Assembly (NCBI RefSeq): GCF_008728855.1
Contig: NZ_CP042906.1
Span: 4,143,570 to 4,207,569, forward strand
Source of the DNA: Hypericibacter terrae
GTDB lineage: Bacteria; Pseudomonadota; Alphaproteobacteria; Dongiales; Dongiaceae
Length of the DNA stretch: 64,000 nt
Direction: 5' to 3'
Under the pieces are notes generated by a model. It was not told where the DNA came from, ran no database searches, and worked only from the letters and a program-made list of their open reading frames with translations. The position numbers and the translations under genes were made by a program. Below, in pieces: positions 7,671 through 15,172 of the stretch; the stretch's first letter is position 1, and each line of letters begins with the position of its first letter.

Positions 7671-8047
7671 CTCTGACCGCTCGCCGCGTCCGCTTCCCCC
7701 GAGCTGTCGTCTCCGCTCGGCGTCTTGCCGCCCGTGATCGCGTTGATCAGGAACTGGTTGACCGGATCCACCAGCGAGGTGAGCCCGTCGGCGAGGATCA
7801 TCGCGCCGACCTTGGCGAAGTCCGCCCGTTCCTCGCCGGCGCCCTTGAGCCCGGCGGTGACGATCGCCGCCATGTCGCGCACGCCATATTTGCCGGACGC
7901 GATGCGCCGGGTCAGCTCGACCAGGCCGACGCCGGTCCGGACCTCCATCTCGACCAGATGCTCGAAGTCCGGCCGCATGACGAAACGCCGGCCGTCGAGC
8001 GTGATCGCGACCTCGCCCCGCTCCGGATTGGCGATCTTGTCGGTCAT
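7667..8047 (-). CDS. Tail assembly chaperone, GTA_TIM/TAC_11 family
   Basis: 126 aa. The segment GEVAITLDGRRFVMRPDFEH followed by LVEMEVRTGVGLVELTRRIA and the central AAIVTAGLKGAGEE match the gene-transfer-agent family protein (rcc01692-like, Phage_TAC_11). These proteins bind the tape measure during tail assembly. The position between tail tube and tape measure is right. The last ten residues are low-complexity (DDSSGEADAASGQS) and contain the putative frameshift site. Confidence 0.82.
   Translation of the reverse strand: MTDKIANPERGEVAITLDGRRFVMRPDFEHLVEMEVRTGVGLVELTRRIASGKYGVRDMAAIVTAGLKGAGEERADFAKVGAMILADGLTSLVDPVNQFLINAITGGKTPSGDDSSGEADAASGQS
7694..7700 (-). promoter_or_regulatory. Candidate -1 slippery heptamer in the tail chaperone gene
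   Basis: Read on the minus strand the sequence is G GGG GAA in the frame of the upstream chaperone. The P-site codon can re-pair perfectly after slipping back one base; the A-site pairing is imperfect. It lies about 9 codons before the stop. It is not a canonical X-XXY-YYZ site, so this is only a candidate. Confidence 0.35.
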
Positions 8048-8053
8048 CTTCTA

Positions 8054-8470
8054 TCAGCCCGCGGTGAAGACCGGCTGCGCCGCGGCCTTGAGCGTGATGT
8101 CATAACTCGTCGGATTGTCCTTCGGCCCCGCGATGTTGCATTGCGTGATCGCGAAGGCCGCCTGCCAGTAATCCCCGGTATCGTTGAGGATCAGCTGCGC
8201 GTTGATCTGCTCGGGAACGACGAAGGCGTCCATGACGCGCTTCAAGCCCGTGGTGTCGGGCCAGTTGCAGTTGCCCGAGACCTGGACCGACATCGACAGG
8301 TCGCCCGAGACTGTCTCGCCCCAGACGCCCGACGCCTTGTCCGACATGTCGATCTCGCCCGCCTGCATCGTGAGCGTCGCATCCTTCTGGCCGGCGAGCG
8401 TCGTGAAGACCTCGCTGCCGCCGCCGTCGCCGATCTTGACCAGCACCTTGCGGCCGACTTCCTTGCCCAT
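8054..8470 (-). CDS. Phage major tail tube protein (TP901-1-like)
   Basis: 138 aa. The N-terminus GKEVGRKVLVKIGDGGGSEV, then FTTLAGQKDATLTM, GEIDMSDKASGVW and a C-terminal SYDITLKAAAQPVF are typical of the TP901-1/GTA tail tube family, which polymerises as stacked rings around the tape measure. It follows the tail terminator and precedes the chaperones in canonical order. Confidence 0.9.
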   Translation of the reverse strand: MGKEVGRKVLVKIGDGGGSEVFTTLAGQKDATLTMQAGEIDMSDKASGVWGETVSGDLSMSVQVSGNCNWPDTTGLKRVMDAFVVPEQINAQLILNDTGDYWQAAFAITQCNIAGPKDNPTSYDITLKAAAQPVFTAG

Positions 8471-8533
8471 GGGGCGTCTCCTTTATCTCAGGGTTGCATG
8501 CCAATGAAGCCCGCCGCGAGATGCGAGCGAGGT

Positions 8534-8561
8534 CGAAGCTTGAAATCAGAGCGAAGCGATC
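8534..8561 (+). repeat. 28-bp dispersed element, copy 1
   Basis: Begins CGAAGCTT and ends GCGAAGCGATC. It aligns without gaps to copies at 63278-63305 and 63962-63989. It lies in the 100-base gap between the 119-aa gene and the tail tube gene. Confidence 0.7.
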
Positions 8562-8571
8562 GGAAAGAATC

Positions 8572-8931
8572 TCAATCCAGCGTCGGCAGCCGCACCGCGG
8601 CGACCGTCATCGAGGTCGTCGCCGACCAGGCGAGTTCGACCTCGCCGTTCTCGTTGTTGTAGGCGCCCACGGGGAACGGCCCGATCAGGCGGAACTCGCC
8701 GGCCGTCACCGTCACCACCTTGTCGGCCTTGGTCATGGTGCCGATGCCCGGCACCACCTTCGAGGTCTTCTGCGCCGTGATCGTGATGTCGTGATCGGAC
8801 CCGTCGCCGTTCTTCACATAGAGTAAGTTCCGCTGGTCGCTCGGATTCGGCATCGTCTGCGACGCCGCCGCGGCCACCGGCACCACTTCGAGGCCGGCAT
8901 CGCTCATGTTCTGGACGGTCAAGGCAGTCAT
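8572..8931 (-). CDS. Hypothetical small phage structural protein
   Basis: 119 aa, beta-rich. The centre (NLLYVKNGDGSDHDITITA) and GEFRLIGPFPVGAYNNENGE resemble small head- or tail-decorating phage proteins, but no named family can be assigned. It lies between the tail terminator and the tail tube, flanked on both sides by dispersed repeats. Confidence 0.65.
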   Translation of the reverse strand: MTALTVQNMSDAGLEVVPVAAAASQTMPNPSDQRNLLYVKNGDGSDHDITITAQKTSKVVPGIGTMTKADKVVTVTAGEFRLIGPFPVGAYNNENGEVELAWSATTSMTVAAVRLPTLD

Positions 8932-8956
8932 CGTCGTTCTCCTCGAAAAACATCAC

Positions 8957-8991
8957 GCCCCCTCCCCCTGCGGGAGGGGTTAGGGTGGGGG
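8957..8991 (+). repeat. Hairpin/G-quadruplex element, copy 3 (divergent)
   Basis: Same design as the copy at 749 but with changes in the third and fourth G tracts. It is followed by a second small GC-rich stem. It sits between the tail terminator and the 119-aa gene. Confidence 0.75.
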
Positions 8992-9028
8992 CCCGCAGGG
9001 CCTTCACCGGCACTGCGGGGAGGGATTG

Positions 9029-9430
9029 CTACACGCTCTCCGTCAAAATCCTGTACCGCGCTATCCCCTGCCACAGCGCCGGGTCGGCCCCGCGCACGCT
9101 GTCGCTGGCCTCGCAGATCACCATGACCGTGGTATGGCCCTCGATCTCGAGCGCCGCTTCCTGCTCGTGCAGCGCGTCGTGGATCGACGCCAGCACCGTC
9201 TTGACCGCCTCGCGGCCGCGGGTGCCGCCCTTCGACCAGACGAAGATGGCGGCCACATGCTCCTGGCCCTGCGCGGTCTTGTCGCCGTCATCGCCGGAGA
9301 CCACGTCGCCGATCGTGACATAGGTCGTCGGCGTGTCCGGCGGCACGTCGTCATAGACCGGGATCGGCGCCAGCATCTCGGTCAGAAGCGCATAGAGCGC
9401 CTTCTGCAGCGGCAATCCGGCGTCAGCCAC
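9029..9430 (-). CDS. Tail terminator, DUF3168 family
   Basis: 133 aa. The motif order LQKALYALLTEMLAPIPVYD, PPDTPTTYVTIGDVVS, QEHVAAIFVWSKGGTRGREA and a final YRILTE matches DUF3168, the tail-completion protein (gp17-like) that stops tube growth and joins tail to head. It overlaps the upstream neck gene by eight bases, so the two are translationally coupled. Confidence 0.88.
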   Translation of the reverse strand: MADAGLPLQKALYALLTEMLAPIPVYDDVPPDTPTTYVTIGDVVSGDDGDKTAQGQEHVAAIFVWSKGGTRGREAVKTVLASIHDALHEQEAALEIEGHTTVMVICEASDSVRGADPALWQGIARYRILTESV

Positions 9431-9890
9431 GGGCCACCTTTTGCAATGCCAGCCGGATCGCCGCGCCGATCCGCGCCACGATCTCGGCCTTCTGGGCCTT
9501 GTAGGCCGGCAGCACGAAGGGCTGCGGCTTGGTCCCGGGATGCCGGGCCCCTTGCGACTGCAGCGCCGCGCTGCGGCCCCTGCGGGCCAGGCGCGCGCCC
9601 TGCTTCAGCGAATGCGGCTTCGTCCCGAATTCGACCCACCGCGCATAGAAGGCCAGCCGCCGCGCCTTGGCCCCGATCACGCCGGCCCGCAGCAGGAAGC
9701 CGCGGGCCGTGATCAGGTAGCGCAGCGAGCGCGCCAGCAGCCCCGTGCGCCGCGGCACCCGCGCGCCCATTTCGAACAGCAGCGTCTGTCCGGCCCGCCG
9801 GATCTCGGTCTTGATCGGCTCGGCCGCCTCGTCCGGCAACCGCTTCAGGATCCGCCGCAGCTTGTTGACCCCGTCGAACCGCGACGCCAT
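9423..9890 (-). CDS. HK97 gp10-family neck protein
   Basis: 155 aa, very basic. The N-terminal helix (LRRILKRLPDEAAEPIKTEI), VPRRTGLLARSLRY, YARWVEFGTKPH and PFVLPAYKAQK are the expected order for the HK97 gp10/minor tail Z family that builds the head-tail joint. It sits between head closure and tail terminator. Confidence 0.87.
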   Translation of the reverse strand: MASRFDGVNKLRRILKRLPDEAAEPIKTEIRRAGQTLLFEMGARVPRRTGLLARSLRYLITARGFLLRAGVIGAKARRLAFYARWVEFGTKPHSLKQGARLARRGRSAALQSQGARHPGTKPQPFVLPAYKAQKAEIVARIGAAIRLALQKVARG

Positions 9891-9903
9891 CTCTCTTCTT
9901 TCT

Positions 9904-9940
9904 CACCCCCTTCCCTTGCGGGAGGGGGTAGGGGGAGGGC
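9904..9940 (+). repeat. Hairpin/G-quadruplex element, copy 4
   Basis: Same orientation and design as copy 1. It fills the whole gap between the head closure gene and the gp10-like gene, ending one base before the head closure stop codon. Confidence 0.82.
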
Positions 9941-9941
9941 C

Positions 9942-10277
9942 TTACGCCAGGCCCTGGTCGTCGGCCAGGATCGCGAGAAACCGCCCCCGCTCGTCCAAAT
10001 TCTGCACCGCCGCGATCGTCAGCACGCGCCCGGACCAGAGAATCCGGTGCGTCGTCTTGATCTCGATCGAGGGCGGCCGGCGGATCGTCACCCGGTAGCC
10101 CTGCGCCGCGACCAGCTGCTCGGCCTCGAGCCGTTCGGCCCCGGTCAGCGGCTCGACCCGCGCCCGGCAGCGATGCGCCAGCGCCCAGGTCTCGAGCTGC
10201 CCGCCCGAATCCGTCGGCCCCCGCGAGGAGGCCTGGATCTCGACCGTCTCGCGAAGCTGCCCGATGCGCGGCATCAC
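9942..10277 (-). CDS. Phage head closure protein (SPP1 gp16/HK97 gp7-like)
   Basis: 111 aa. GQLRETVEIQASSRGPTDSG, W-x-L-x-H-R-C-R-A-R-V-E-P, GAERLEAEQLVAAQGYRVTI and a closing ILWSGRVLTIAAVQN are characteristic of the head closure family, which plugs the portal-connector channel. The start overlaps the connector stop by four bases (ATGA). Confidence 0.88.
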   Translation of the reverse strand: MMPRIGQLRETVEIQASSRGPTDSGGQLETWALAHRCRARVEPLTGAERLEAEQLVAAQGYRVTIRRPPSIEIKTTHRILWSGRVLTIAAVQNLDERGRFLAILADDQGLA

Positions 10278-10852
10278 CAGACCTTGTTCAGATAGACCAG
10301 GCTCTCGACCCCGATCGGCATGGTGGTGACGATATTGCCGATATTGACGGCCTCGCGGTTCTCATAGAGATGGCCGAGTTGCAGCTTGACGGCGGAAACG
10401 AGCGTCGGCCGCACCTTGTCCGCCGTGGTGCCGTAGCCCGCCTTGTATTCGATCCGCACCGCGCCCAGCTCGCAGCGCGCGCAGGGCCAGACCTGGCCAT
10501 AGGCGGGCGCCAGGCGCGCCGGCGTCGAATTGGCATCGACCTGGTAGAGCGCGGGGTCGAGCGTCTGCAGCGTGCCGTCCGCGTCGACATACTTGACGCT
10601 GTCGACCGAGATCAGCGGCGGCCGCGGCAGCCGGATGACCGGATCGCGGCAAGCCGGGAAGGCATCGAGCGTCAAGCGCCAGGTCTGCTGGAGGAAGGCG
10701 CGGCCCGTCATGCCCTCGATCGTTTCGGTCGCTGCCGCGACCAGCGCATCGATCGTGACGTCGTCGTCGGCGAACTCGACGCGCAGATGCGCCTTGGCCG
10801 CGGCCGTGTCCAAGACCGGAACCGTGGCGGCGGTGATGAGGGTCAAGCCCAT
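10274..10852 (-). CDS. Head-tail connector protein (gp6-like)
   Basis: 192 aa. AKAHLRVEFADDDVTIDALV, AAATETIEGMTGRAFLQQTW, RLPRPPLISVDSVKYVD and a C-terminal LVSAVKLQLGHLYENREAVN define the gp6-like connector family that forms a ring under the portal. Order and coupling to head closure fit. Confidence 0.9.
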   Translation of the reverse strand: MGLTLITAATVPVLDTAAAKAHLRVEFADDDVTIDALVAAATETIEGMTGRAFLQQTWRLTLDAFPACRDPVIRLPRPPLISVDSVKYVDADGTLQTLDPALYQVDANSTPARLAPAYGQVWPCARCELGAVRIEYKAGYGTTADKVRPTLVSAVKLQLGHLYENREAVNIGNIVTTMPIGVESLVYLNKVW

Positions 10853-10855
10853 TGG

Positions 10856-11671
10856 TTATGCCCCGCCCGTCAGATGCGTGTCGCCCCACGACAGGGCCGA
10901 GCCGGTCGCCGTCGTCACGATATTGTTGCCGGCGGCGCCAGCGGCGCGCGCGATGACCGGCACCTCGGCCGCGCCGCTGTCGTAATTGCTTTCGTCGAGC
11001 TGCGCAGCTGTTGGCGCAGCAGTGCCCGTGCCGATTACGTTGCCTTCCTCGCCGAAATCGACTCCGATCGCGGCGGCGAACGCATAGCCGCAATCCTCCG
11101 GCGTCGGCGAGATCAGCAGCTCGTTCGGCACCGCATCGCCCGGATCGGCGCCGCCGGCGGTCGCGGTGTCGTTCCAAGCTGCGTTGCCGATGGTACTCGC
11201 GACGGCGAGACCGTTCGCGGCCGTACCGGCATCCTTGGCCCGCAGGGTGAGCGTGACGTCCGGATCGGTCGCCACGGCCGCCGAGAAATTCGTATCCCGC
11301 GTCGACCCTTCGGAGATCTGGCTGCCGACGAAGCTGCCATTGTTCCAAAAGCCCGCGAAGATGTTCATCGCCGTGCCAGCGTTCGCCGTCACCGCGATCT
11401 GGTTCGGAGCCGTGAACGCGCCCGACACGTAGGTATAGGTCGTTCCGTTGAAGGAGAAGGTGTCGCCATCGGCAGGCGGATCGCTGCTGGAAAAAGTCAG
11501 GACGGCCGCCGCCTTCGCGCCGGTCTCGGTTAGATATTCGACGTAGGTGTAGGTCTGGTCGTCGAGCGTGACCTGATCGCCGGGCGCTGGCGGCTCGCTA
11601 AAGGACAGCAGGCCAGAAGCGGCAGCGCCTCCGCCCGCGCCCGACGACAGCAATGTCAGCAGCCGCCCCAT
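10856..11671 (-). CDS. Hypothetical phage protein with duplicated YTYV module
   Basis: 271 aa from the chosen ATG at 11671, which overlaps the upstream stop (TGATG). A short module is duplicated: LSFSEPPAPGDQVTLDDQTY-TYV and LTFSSSDPPADGDTFSFNGT-TYTYV. The rest is Ala/Gly/Thr-rich and beta-prone, with TLTLRAKDAGTAANGLAVAS similar to phage surface-protein modules. It lies in the head accessory block; capsid decoration is an inference, not shown. Confidence 0.65.
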   Translation of the reverse strand: MGRLLTLLSSGAGGGAAASGLLSFSEPPAPGDQVTLDDQTYTYVEYLTETGAKAAAVLTFSSSDPPADGDTFSFNGTTYTYVSGAFTAPNQIAVTANAGTAMNIFAGFWNNGSFVGSQISEGSTRDTNFSAAVATDPDVTLTLRAKDAGTAANGLAVASTIGNAAWNDTATAGGADPGDAVPNELLISPTPEDCGYAFAAAIGVDFGEEGNVIGTGTAAPTAAQLDESNYDSGAAEVPVIARAAGAAGNNIVTTATGSALSWGDTHLTGGA

Positions 11672-12039
11672 CAGACCGGCCGCACCAGCAGCACCAGCGC
11701 GCGGTCGGCGCCCTGGTTGACCGGCGACCCGGACGTGCCCGACCGGATCTTCAGATACCGCAGGCCCGCCCACGCCGCCGGCTCGATCGCGATCGCGATG
11801 CTGGCCGCCGCCGACACCGTGATCTCGGTGCCCGCCGCATCATAGAGATCGGCGAAGCTGGCGCCGACGCCCGTCGGGCTCGCCTGGAAGGTCAGGTCGG
11901 CCGCATCCCAATCGGCGGGCATGACGATGCCGGTGAGTGACATGCCCCCGAGATCGACCACATCCGACAGACTCTCTCCGTTCGCGACTGTTGCCGTGAC
12001 AGTGTCGCGCGGCAGATTGACTTCACCACGAATGGTCAA
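11671..12039 (-). CDS. Hypothetical head-associated phage protein
   Basis: 122 aa, beta-rich. ANGESLSDVVDLGGMSLTGI, MPADWDAADLTFQASPTG and AGLRYLKIRSGTSGSPVNQG give the look of a small jelly-roll domain common in phage virions. It is coupled to the 271-aa gene downstream. No specific role can be assigned. Confidence 0.68.
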   Translation of the reverse strand: MTIRGEVNLPRDTVTATVANGESLSDVVDLGGMSLTGIVMPADWDAADLTFQASPTGVGASFADLYDAAGTEITVSAAASIAIAIEPAAWAGLRYLKIRSGTSGSPVNQGADRALVLLVRPV

Positions 12040-12048
12040 GGCGGCCTC

Positions 12049-12258
12049 CTATTTGCCAGGTGACGGCCGGCGGCGCCGGCGGGCTGTCGTCTCGGGCGCC
12101 GAAAGCATGGCTTGCTCCTCGGTGCCGGGTTGGTCGACCTGGTCCGCGAACCGGCCTTCGATCAGCGCGTAAGCCGCCGCCGGCGGCAGATCGACATCGG
12201 ACCCCGCCAGCCAAACACCGGCAGGACCCGCCATCGTCGTCTTCATGCGAACGCGCAT
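12049..12258 (-). CDS. Small hypothetical phage protein
   Basis: 69 aa, beginning MRVRMKTTMAGPAGVWLAGS and ending in a basic RRRRRPSPGK tail. Short proteins with this start are frequent between capsid and connector genes of alphaproteobacterial prophages, by my recollection. Gaps of 3-9 bases to both neighbours support one transcript. Confidence 0.65.
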   Translation of the reverse strand: MRVRMKTTMAGPAGVWLAGSDVDLPPAAAYALIEGRFADQVDQPGTEEQAMLSAPETTARRRRRPSPGK

Positions 12259-12261
12259 CGC

Positions 12262-12693
12262 TCAGGTTCCGATCGCGATCCAATCGAAGTTCTCGGTCCC
12301 GGTCGAGGCCACCAGCGTCGGATCGCTGCCGCTCGTGTTCTTCCAGGCGTAGATATCCAGATTGCCGTCGCTGCCCGCATAATTGACGGTGAGCACCGAG
12401 GTATTGTCGCCCGGCGCCGACGTGCCCTTGAGTGTGGCCACGGCGGCCACGATCGTGGCCAATCCTGTCGCGATGGTGGTCGGATTGGAGCCGTCGAGCG
12501 CCGACGATCCGCGGGCGATTTTATAGCCCGCGACAACACCGGCCGGTGCCGTCGCCAAGGCCGCCGTCCTATCGGTGCCCGCGATCTTGAGTGCGCCGCC
12601 GGTCTCGACATCGATCTCGCCGCCGCTGGCGACGACCTGCTTGTCGCCGCCACTCGTAAGATAGACTTTCGGTTGAAAAGTCGGATCGGCCAT
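12262..12693 (-). CDS. Hypothetical head-associated phage protein
   Basis: 143 aa, beta-rich, with a repetitive start (PKVYLTSGGDKQVVASGGEI, DVETGGALKIAGTDRTA). The end (NLDIYAWKNTSGSDPTLVAS) looks like a compact strand-rich domain. It may be a head fibre or decoration protein. It lies downstream of the hairpin at 12730-12760. Confidence 0.68.
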   Translation of the reverse strand: MADPTFQPKVYLTSGGDKQVVASGGEIDVETGGALKIAGTDRTAALATAPAGVVAGYKIARGSSALDGSNPTTIATGLATIVAAVATLKGTSAPGDNTSVLTVNYAGSDGNLDIYAWKNTSGSDPTLVASTGTENFDWIAIGT

Positions 12694-12729
12694 CGGGCCC
12701 TCCCTTGGAAACTGCCACGCCCAGGAATG

Positions 12730-12760
12730 AACCCCAGCCAGATCAATGCTGGCTGGGGTT
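12730..12760 (-). promoter_or_regulatory. Perfect 12-bp hairpin between head genes
   Basis: Arms AACCCCAGCCAG and CTGGCTGGGGTT are fully complementary around a 7-base loop. It begins seven bases after the stop of the gene at 12767-13177. No T run follows on the minus strand, so it resembles an RNA-processing or attenuation hairpin more than a full terminator. Confidence 0.7.
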
Positions 12761-12766
12761 CGGCGA

Positions 12767-13177
12767 TTAGGCCTGCGGTGCGGTCCTGCCGTTCATCTGC
12801 ACCCACATCGCCGCGATGAACGCATTACCGGCATTGCCGGCCGGCGTGATCGTGGCGCGGATGTACCGCTTGTTGCCGCGGTAGCCCAGCTTGAAGGTCG
12901 AGTCGTCATCGTCCTGATCGAAGCTGGCAGCCGCCTCGGTGCCGATTAGGTCGGCATCGGCGACAGAATTTGCGCCGCTCATGTCATCGGCGGCACTCTC
13001 TTCCAGCAACACTGTGAAGGTGGCGCCGGCATCCGCGAGGGACCCTGTCGCGATCAGCAGCTCGTTGGCCGCGAAATTCGCGGTGTCGAGAATTTCGCTC
13101 ACAAAAGCCGTGTTGTCGGTCACCGCGGCGGCCGGGCTGATCGCGCGGCTCACCTTGATGTCGTTATGGATATCCAT
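12767..13177 (-). CDS. Capsid-adjacent phage protein, possible decoration protein
   Basis: 136 aa from the ATG at 13177, which has GGAGGAA nine bases upstream. MDIHNDIKVSRAISPAAAV, ILDTANFAANELLIATGSLA, FTVLLEESAADDMSGAN and RYIRATITPAGNAGNAFIAA are typical of the small protein that directly follows HK97-type capsid genes. Position and composition suggest head decoration; this is inferred. Confidence 0.72.
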   Translation of the reverse strand: MDIHNDIKVSRAISPAAAVTDNTAFVSEILDTANFAANELLIATGSLADAGATFTVLLEESAADDMSGANSVADADLIGTEAAASFDQDDDDSTFKLGYRGNKRYIRATITPAGNAGNAFIAAMWVQMNGRTAPQA

Positions 13178-13250
13178 GTCGAGTTCCTCCGGCGCCGGCG
13201 GCACGCGGGCCGCCGGGCTCTCTAGAAGGTTGCGATCGGGAGATCGGCGA

Positions 13251-14501
13251 TCAGCCCAGCTTCACGCGGGCGAAGGCCTCGGCCAGCACCGGCATGCCAT
13301 CGCCCTCATAGCGACCGATGATGCCGTCCTGGTTGGATTCGGCGTAGAGCTCGACCAGGCGCTGGACCTGCATGTCGAGGGCATCGACAATCCAGTACCA
13401 GGAGAAGTCGCCGAACATGCCGACATAGAGCCCGCTGGTGAAGGTGTTGGGCGCGTACTCGCTCATATCGAGCGGCCGGCCCAGCAGCATGTCCGGTTCG
13501 CCCTCGCGCACCGATTGCCGCCAGATATACTGGCCTTCGCCGTCCTTCAGCTTCGTGATCTGCTTCACGCCATCGCGGTGAAACAGCCAGGACGCCTTGT
13601 TCCAGTACTGACCCTTGACCGCGAACTTAGCCTCGATCAGACCGTCGAACTTGATCTGGGTGGCATCGTTTCCGGTCGAGACGTCGCGGCCGGTCGGAAT
13701 GCCGTCGTTCGAGGCCGTGAACACGCCGAGCGGCTTCTTGACGCCATCGCCGGTCAGGTAGGCCTTTTCCTGGGTCACCGCGAACTTGTAGGCCAGACGG
13801 TCGCTGACGATCTGCTCGATCGGCAGGGACGAGATCCGGAGGAGCTTCTTGCTGATCTTGATCCGCTTCGCCATGGGATTCGGCGCCAGCTCGCGCTTAC
13901 CGAACTTCATCGCGGTGTCTTCGTTGCCGGTCGACAGCTCGACCGTCCAGTCGGCATCGTCCGGATCGGCGTCGAGCGTCGGCACGCCAAGGCTCTCGGA
14001 CTTCGTCAGCGCCGGCAACACGGTGCCGCGCTGGCGCATGATGACCGCGTTGTCGACGTTCTTGATCAGCGTGGCCATCCAGGCCGGCGGCGCGATCGTG
14101 TAGCCGCCATCGGGATTGGAGCCGGCATTGAGCGAGCGTTGCTCCTCGTCATTGAGGCTCCGCAGCCCACCGACCAGGAATTTTCGGTAAGCCTTCATCT
14201 GCCGGGCTTCGATGGTATCGCCGCCGCCCTGGCCACCGGCCGCCGCTTCGCGAGCGCGCTTCTCGGCCTCGGTCTCGCCGGCCTTCGACGCCATCTCGCG
14301 GTCGAGCTCGACCTGGCGCTCCTCGGCCTCGATCTGCACACGCAGCTTGTCCTGATCGGCGAACAGCGTGCTGTGCTTCTGCGTCTCCTCGGTGGTGGCG
14401 TCCCGCTTCTCCTTCTCGGGCGCTTCGAGGATCTCGCGCATTTCCTTGACAATCTTGCCCCGCTTCTCGCGGAGGGCCTTCAGGCGATCGGACATCGTCA
14501 T
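13251..14501 (-). CDS. HK97-family major capsid protein
   Basis: 416 aa. Residues 1-95 are a charged coiled-coil delta/scaffold domain (LKALREKRGKIVKEMREILE). The fold proper starts near residue 120 (GGYTIAPPAWMATLIKNVDN). SKKLLRISSLPIEQIVSDRL followed by LAYKFAVTQEKAYLTGDG is the family signature around the spine helix and P-domain. It forms the icosahedral shell after the adjacent protease removes the delta domain. Confidence 0.95.
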   Translation of the reverse strand: MTMSDRLKALREKRGKIVKEMREILEAPEKEKRDATTEETQKHSTLFADQDKLRVQIEAEERQVELDREMASKAGETEAEKRAREAAAGGQGGGDTIEARQMKAYRKFLVGGLRSLNDEEQRSLNAGSNPDGGYTIAPPAWMATLIKNVDNAVIMRQRGTVLPALTKSESLGVPTLDADPDDADWTVELSTGNEDTAMKFGKRELAPNPMAKRIKISKKLLRISSLPIEQIVSDRLAYKFAVTQEKAYLTGDGVKKPLGVFTASNDGIPTGRDVSTGNDATQIKFDGLIEAKFAVKGQYWNKASWLFHRDGVKQITKLKDGEGQYIWRQSVREGEPDMLLGRPLDMSEYAPNTFTSGLYVGMFGDFSWYWIVDALDMQVQRLVELYAESNQDGIIGRYEGDGMPVLAEAFARVKLG

Positions 14502-14569
14502 CCTCCAATGAAAAAGGGCCGCCCCATGGCGACCCTGTTGCCGTCACCCTCCGGCGACGGGAATTTGAA

Positions 14570-15172
14570 TCAGATCTCGGCGTGGCGCTGGCGCATGGCC
14601 CGCAGGTTCGGCATCGTCGCTGCCGCCGCCTGGCGCTGCAATTCCGCCTTCCATTCGGTCAGGGACCGCACGGCAATGTCGGTTTGCGGATAGGCCGGGA
14701 AGGTCACCGGGCTCACATCGAACAGCCGCACCTGCTTGAGCGTACGGATCATGTTGCCCTTGCCGTCGTCTCCCCAGTCCTGCCCGCCGGCGCGCACCGC
14801 GAAGCCAAAGGACATCTGGCTCACGTCGCGCCGCTGGATCGGCGCCACCACCAGGTCGCGGATGGTCTGGGTGTCGGGCATCTCGATCTCGATCGCCAGC
14901 CCGCGCGCGTCTTCGCTCAAGGTCAAGGTCTTGGACCGATTGCGGCCCAGGACGAAGTTCGGATCGTGATTGAACAGCGCCCGGATGTCGTCTTTCTGGA
15001 TCGTCTCCAGGAAGGCGCCGGGCGCGACCTGCTCGCGGAAGCCGCCCAGATTCTCCGACAGCTTGTTGAACACGGCCGCATGTCCGCGCAGCACGGGCTT
15101 GCCGTCGGCGCGCTTCTCGACCTCGAGTTCCTCGGCGACGAAGAACCGCCGTTCGATCTCTTCGATGCTCAT
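14570..15172 (-). CDS. HK97-family prohead protease (U35)
   Basis: 200 aa. The catalytic His69 lies in ALFNHDPNFVLGR and Ser121 in VSQMSFGF, as in U35 serine proteases; GHAAVFNKLSENLGGFREQV and LFDVSPVTFPAYPQTD are also family landmarks. It cleaves the capsid delta domain during maturation. Its ATG overlaps the portal stop by four bases. Confidence 0.94.
   Translation of the reverse strand: MSIEEIERRFFVAEELEVEKRADGKPVLRGHAAVFNKLSENLGGFREQVAPGAFLETIQKDDIRALFNHDPNFVLGRNRSKTLTLSEDARGLAIEIEMPDTQTIRDLVVAPIQRRDVSQMSFGFAVRAGGQDWGDDGKGNMIRTLKQVRLFDVSPVTFPAYPQTDIAVRSLTEWKAELQRQAAAATMPNLRAMRQRHAEI

Noticed and set aside
9441-12819. Several plus-strand frames of 100-387 residues opposite head genes
   Set aside because: Each lies fully opposite a recognised phage gene with the right family motifs; composition is typical of GC-driven shadow frames.
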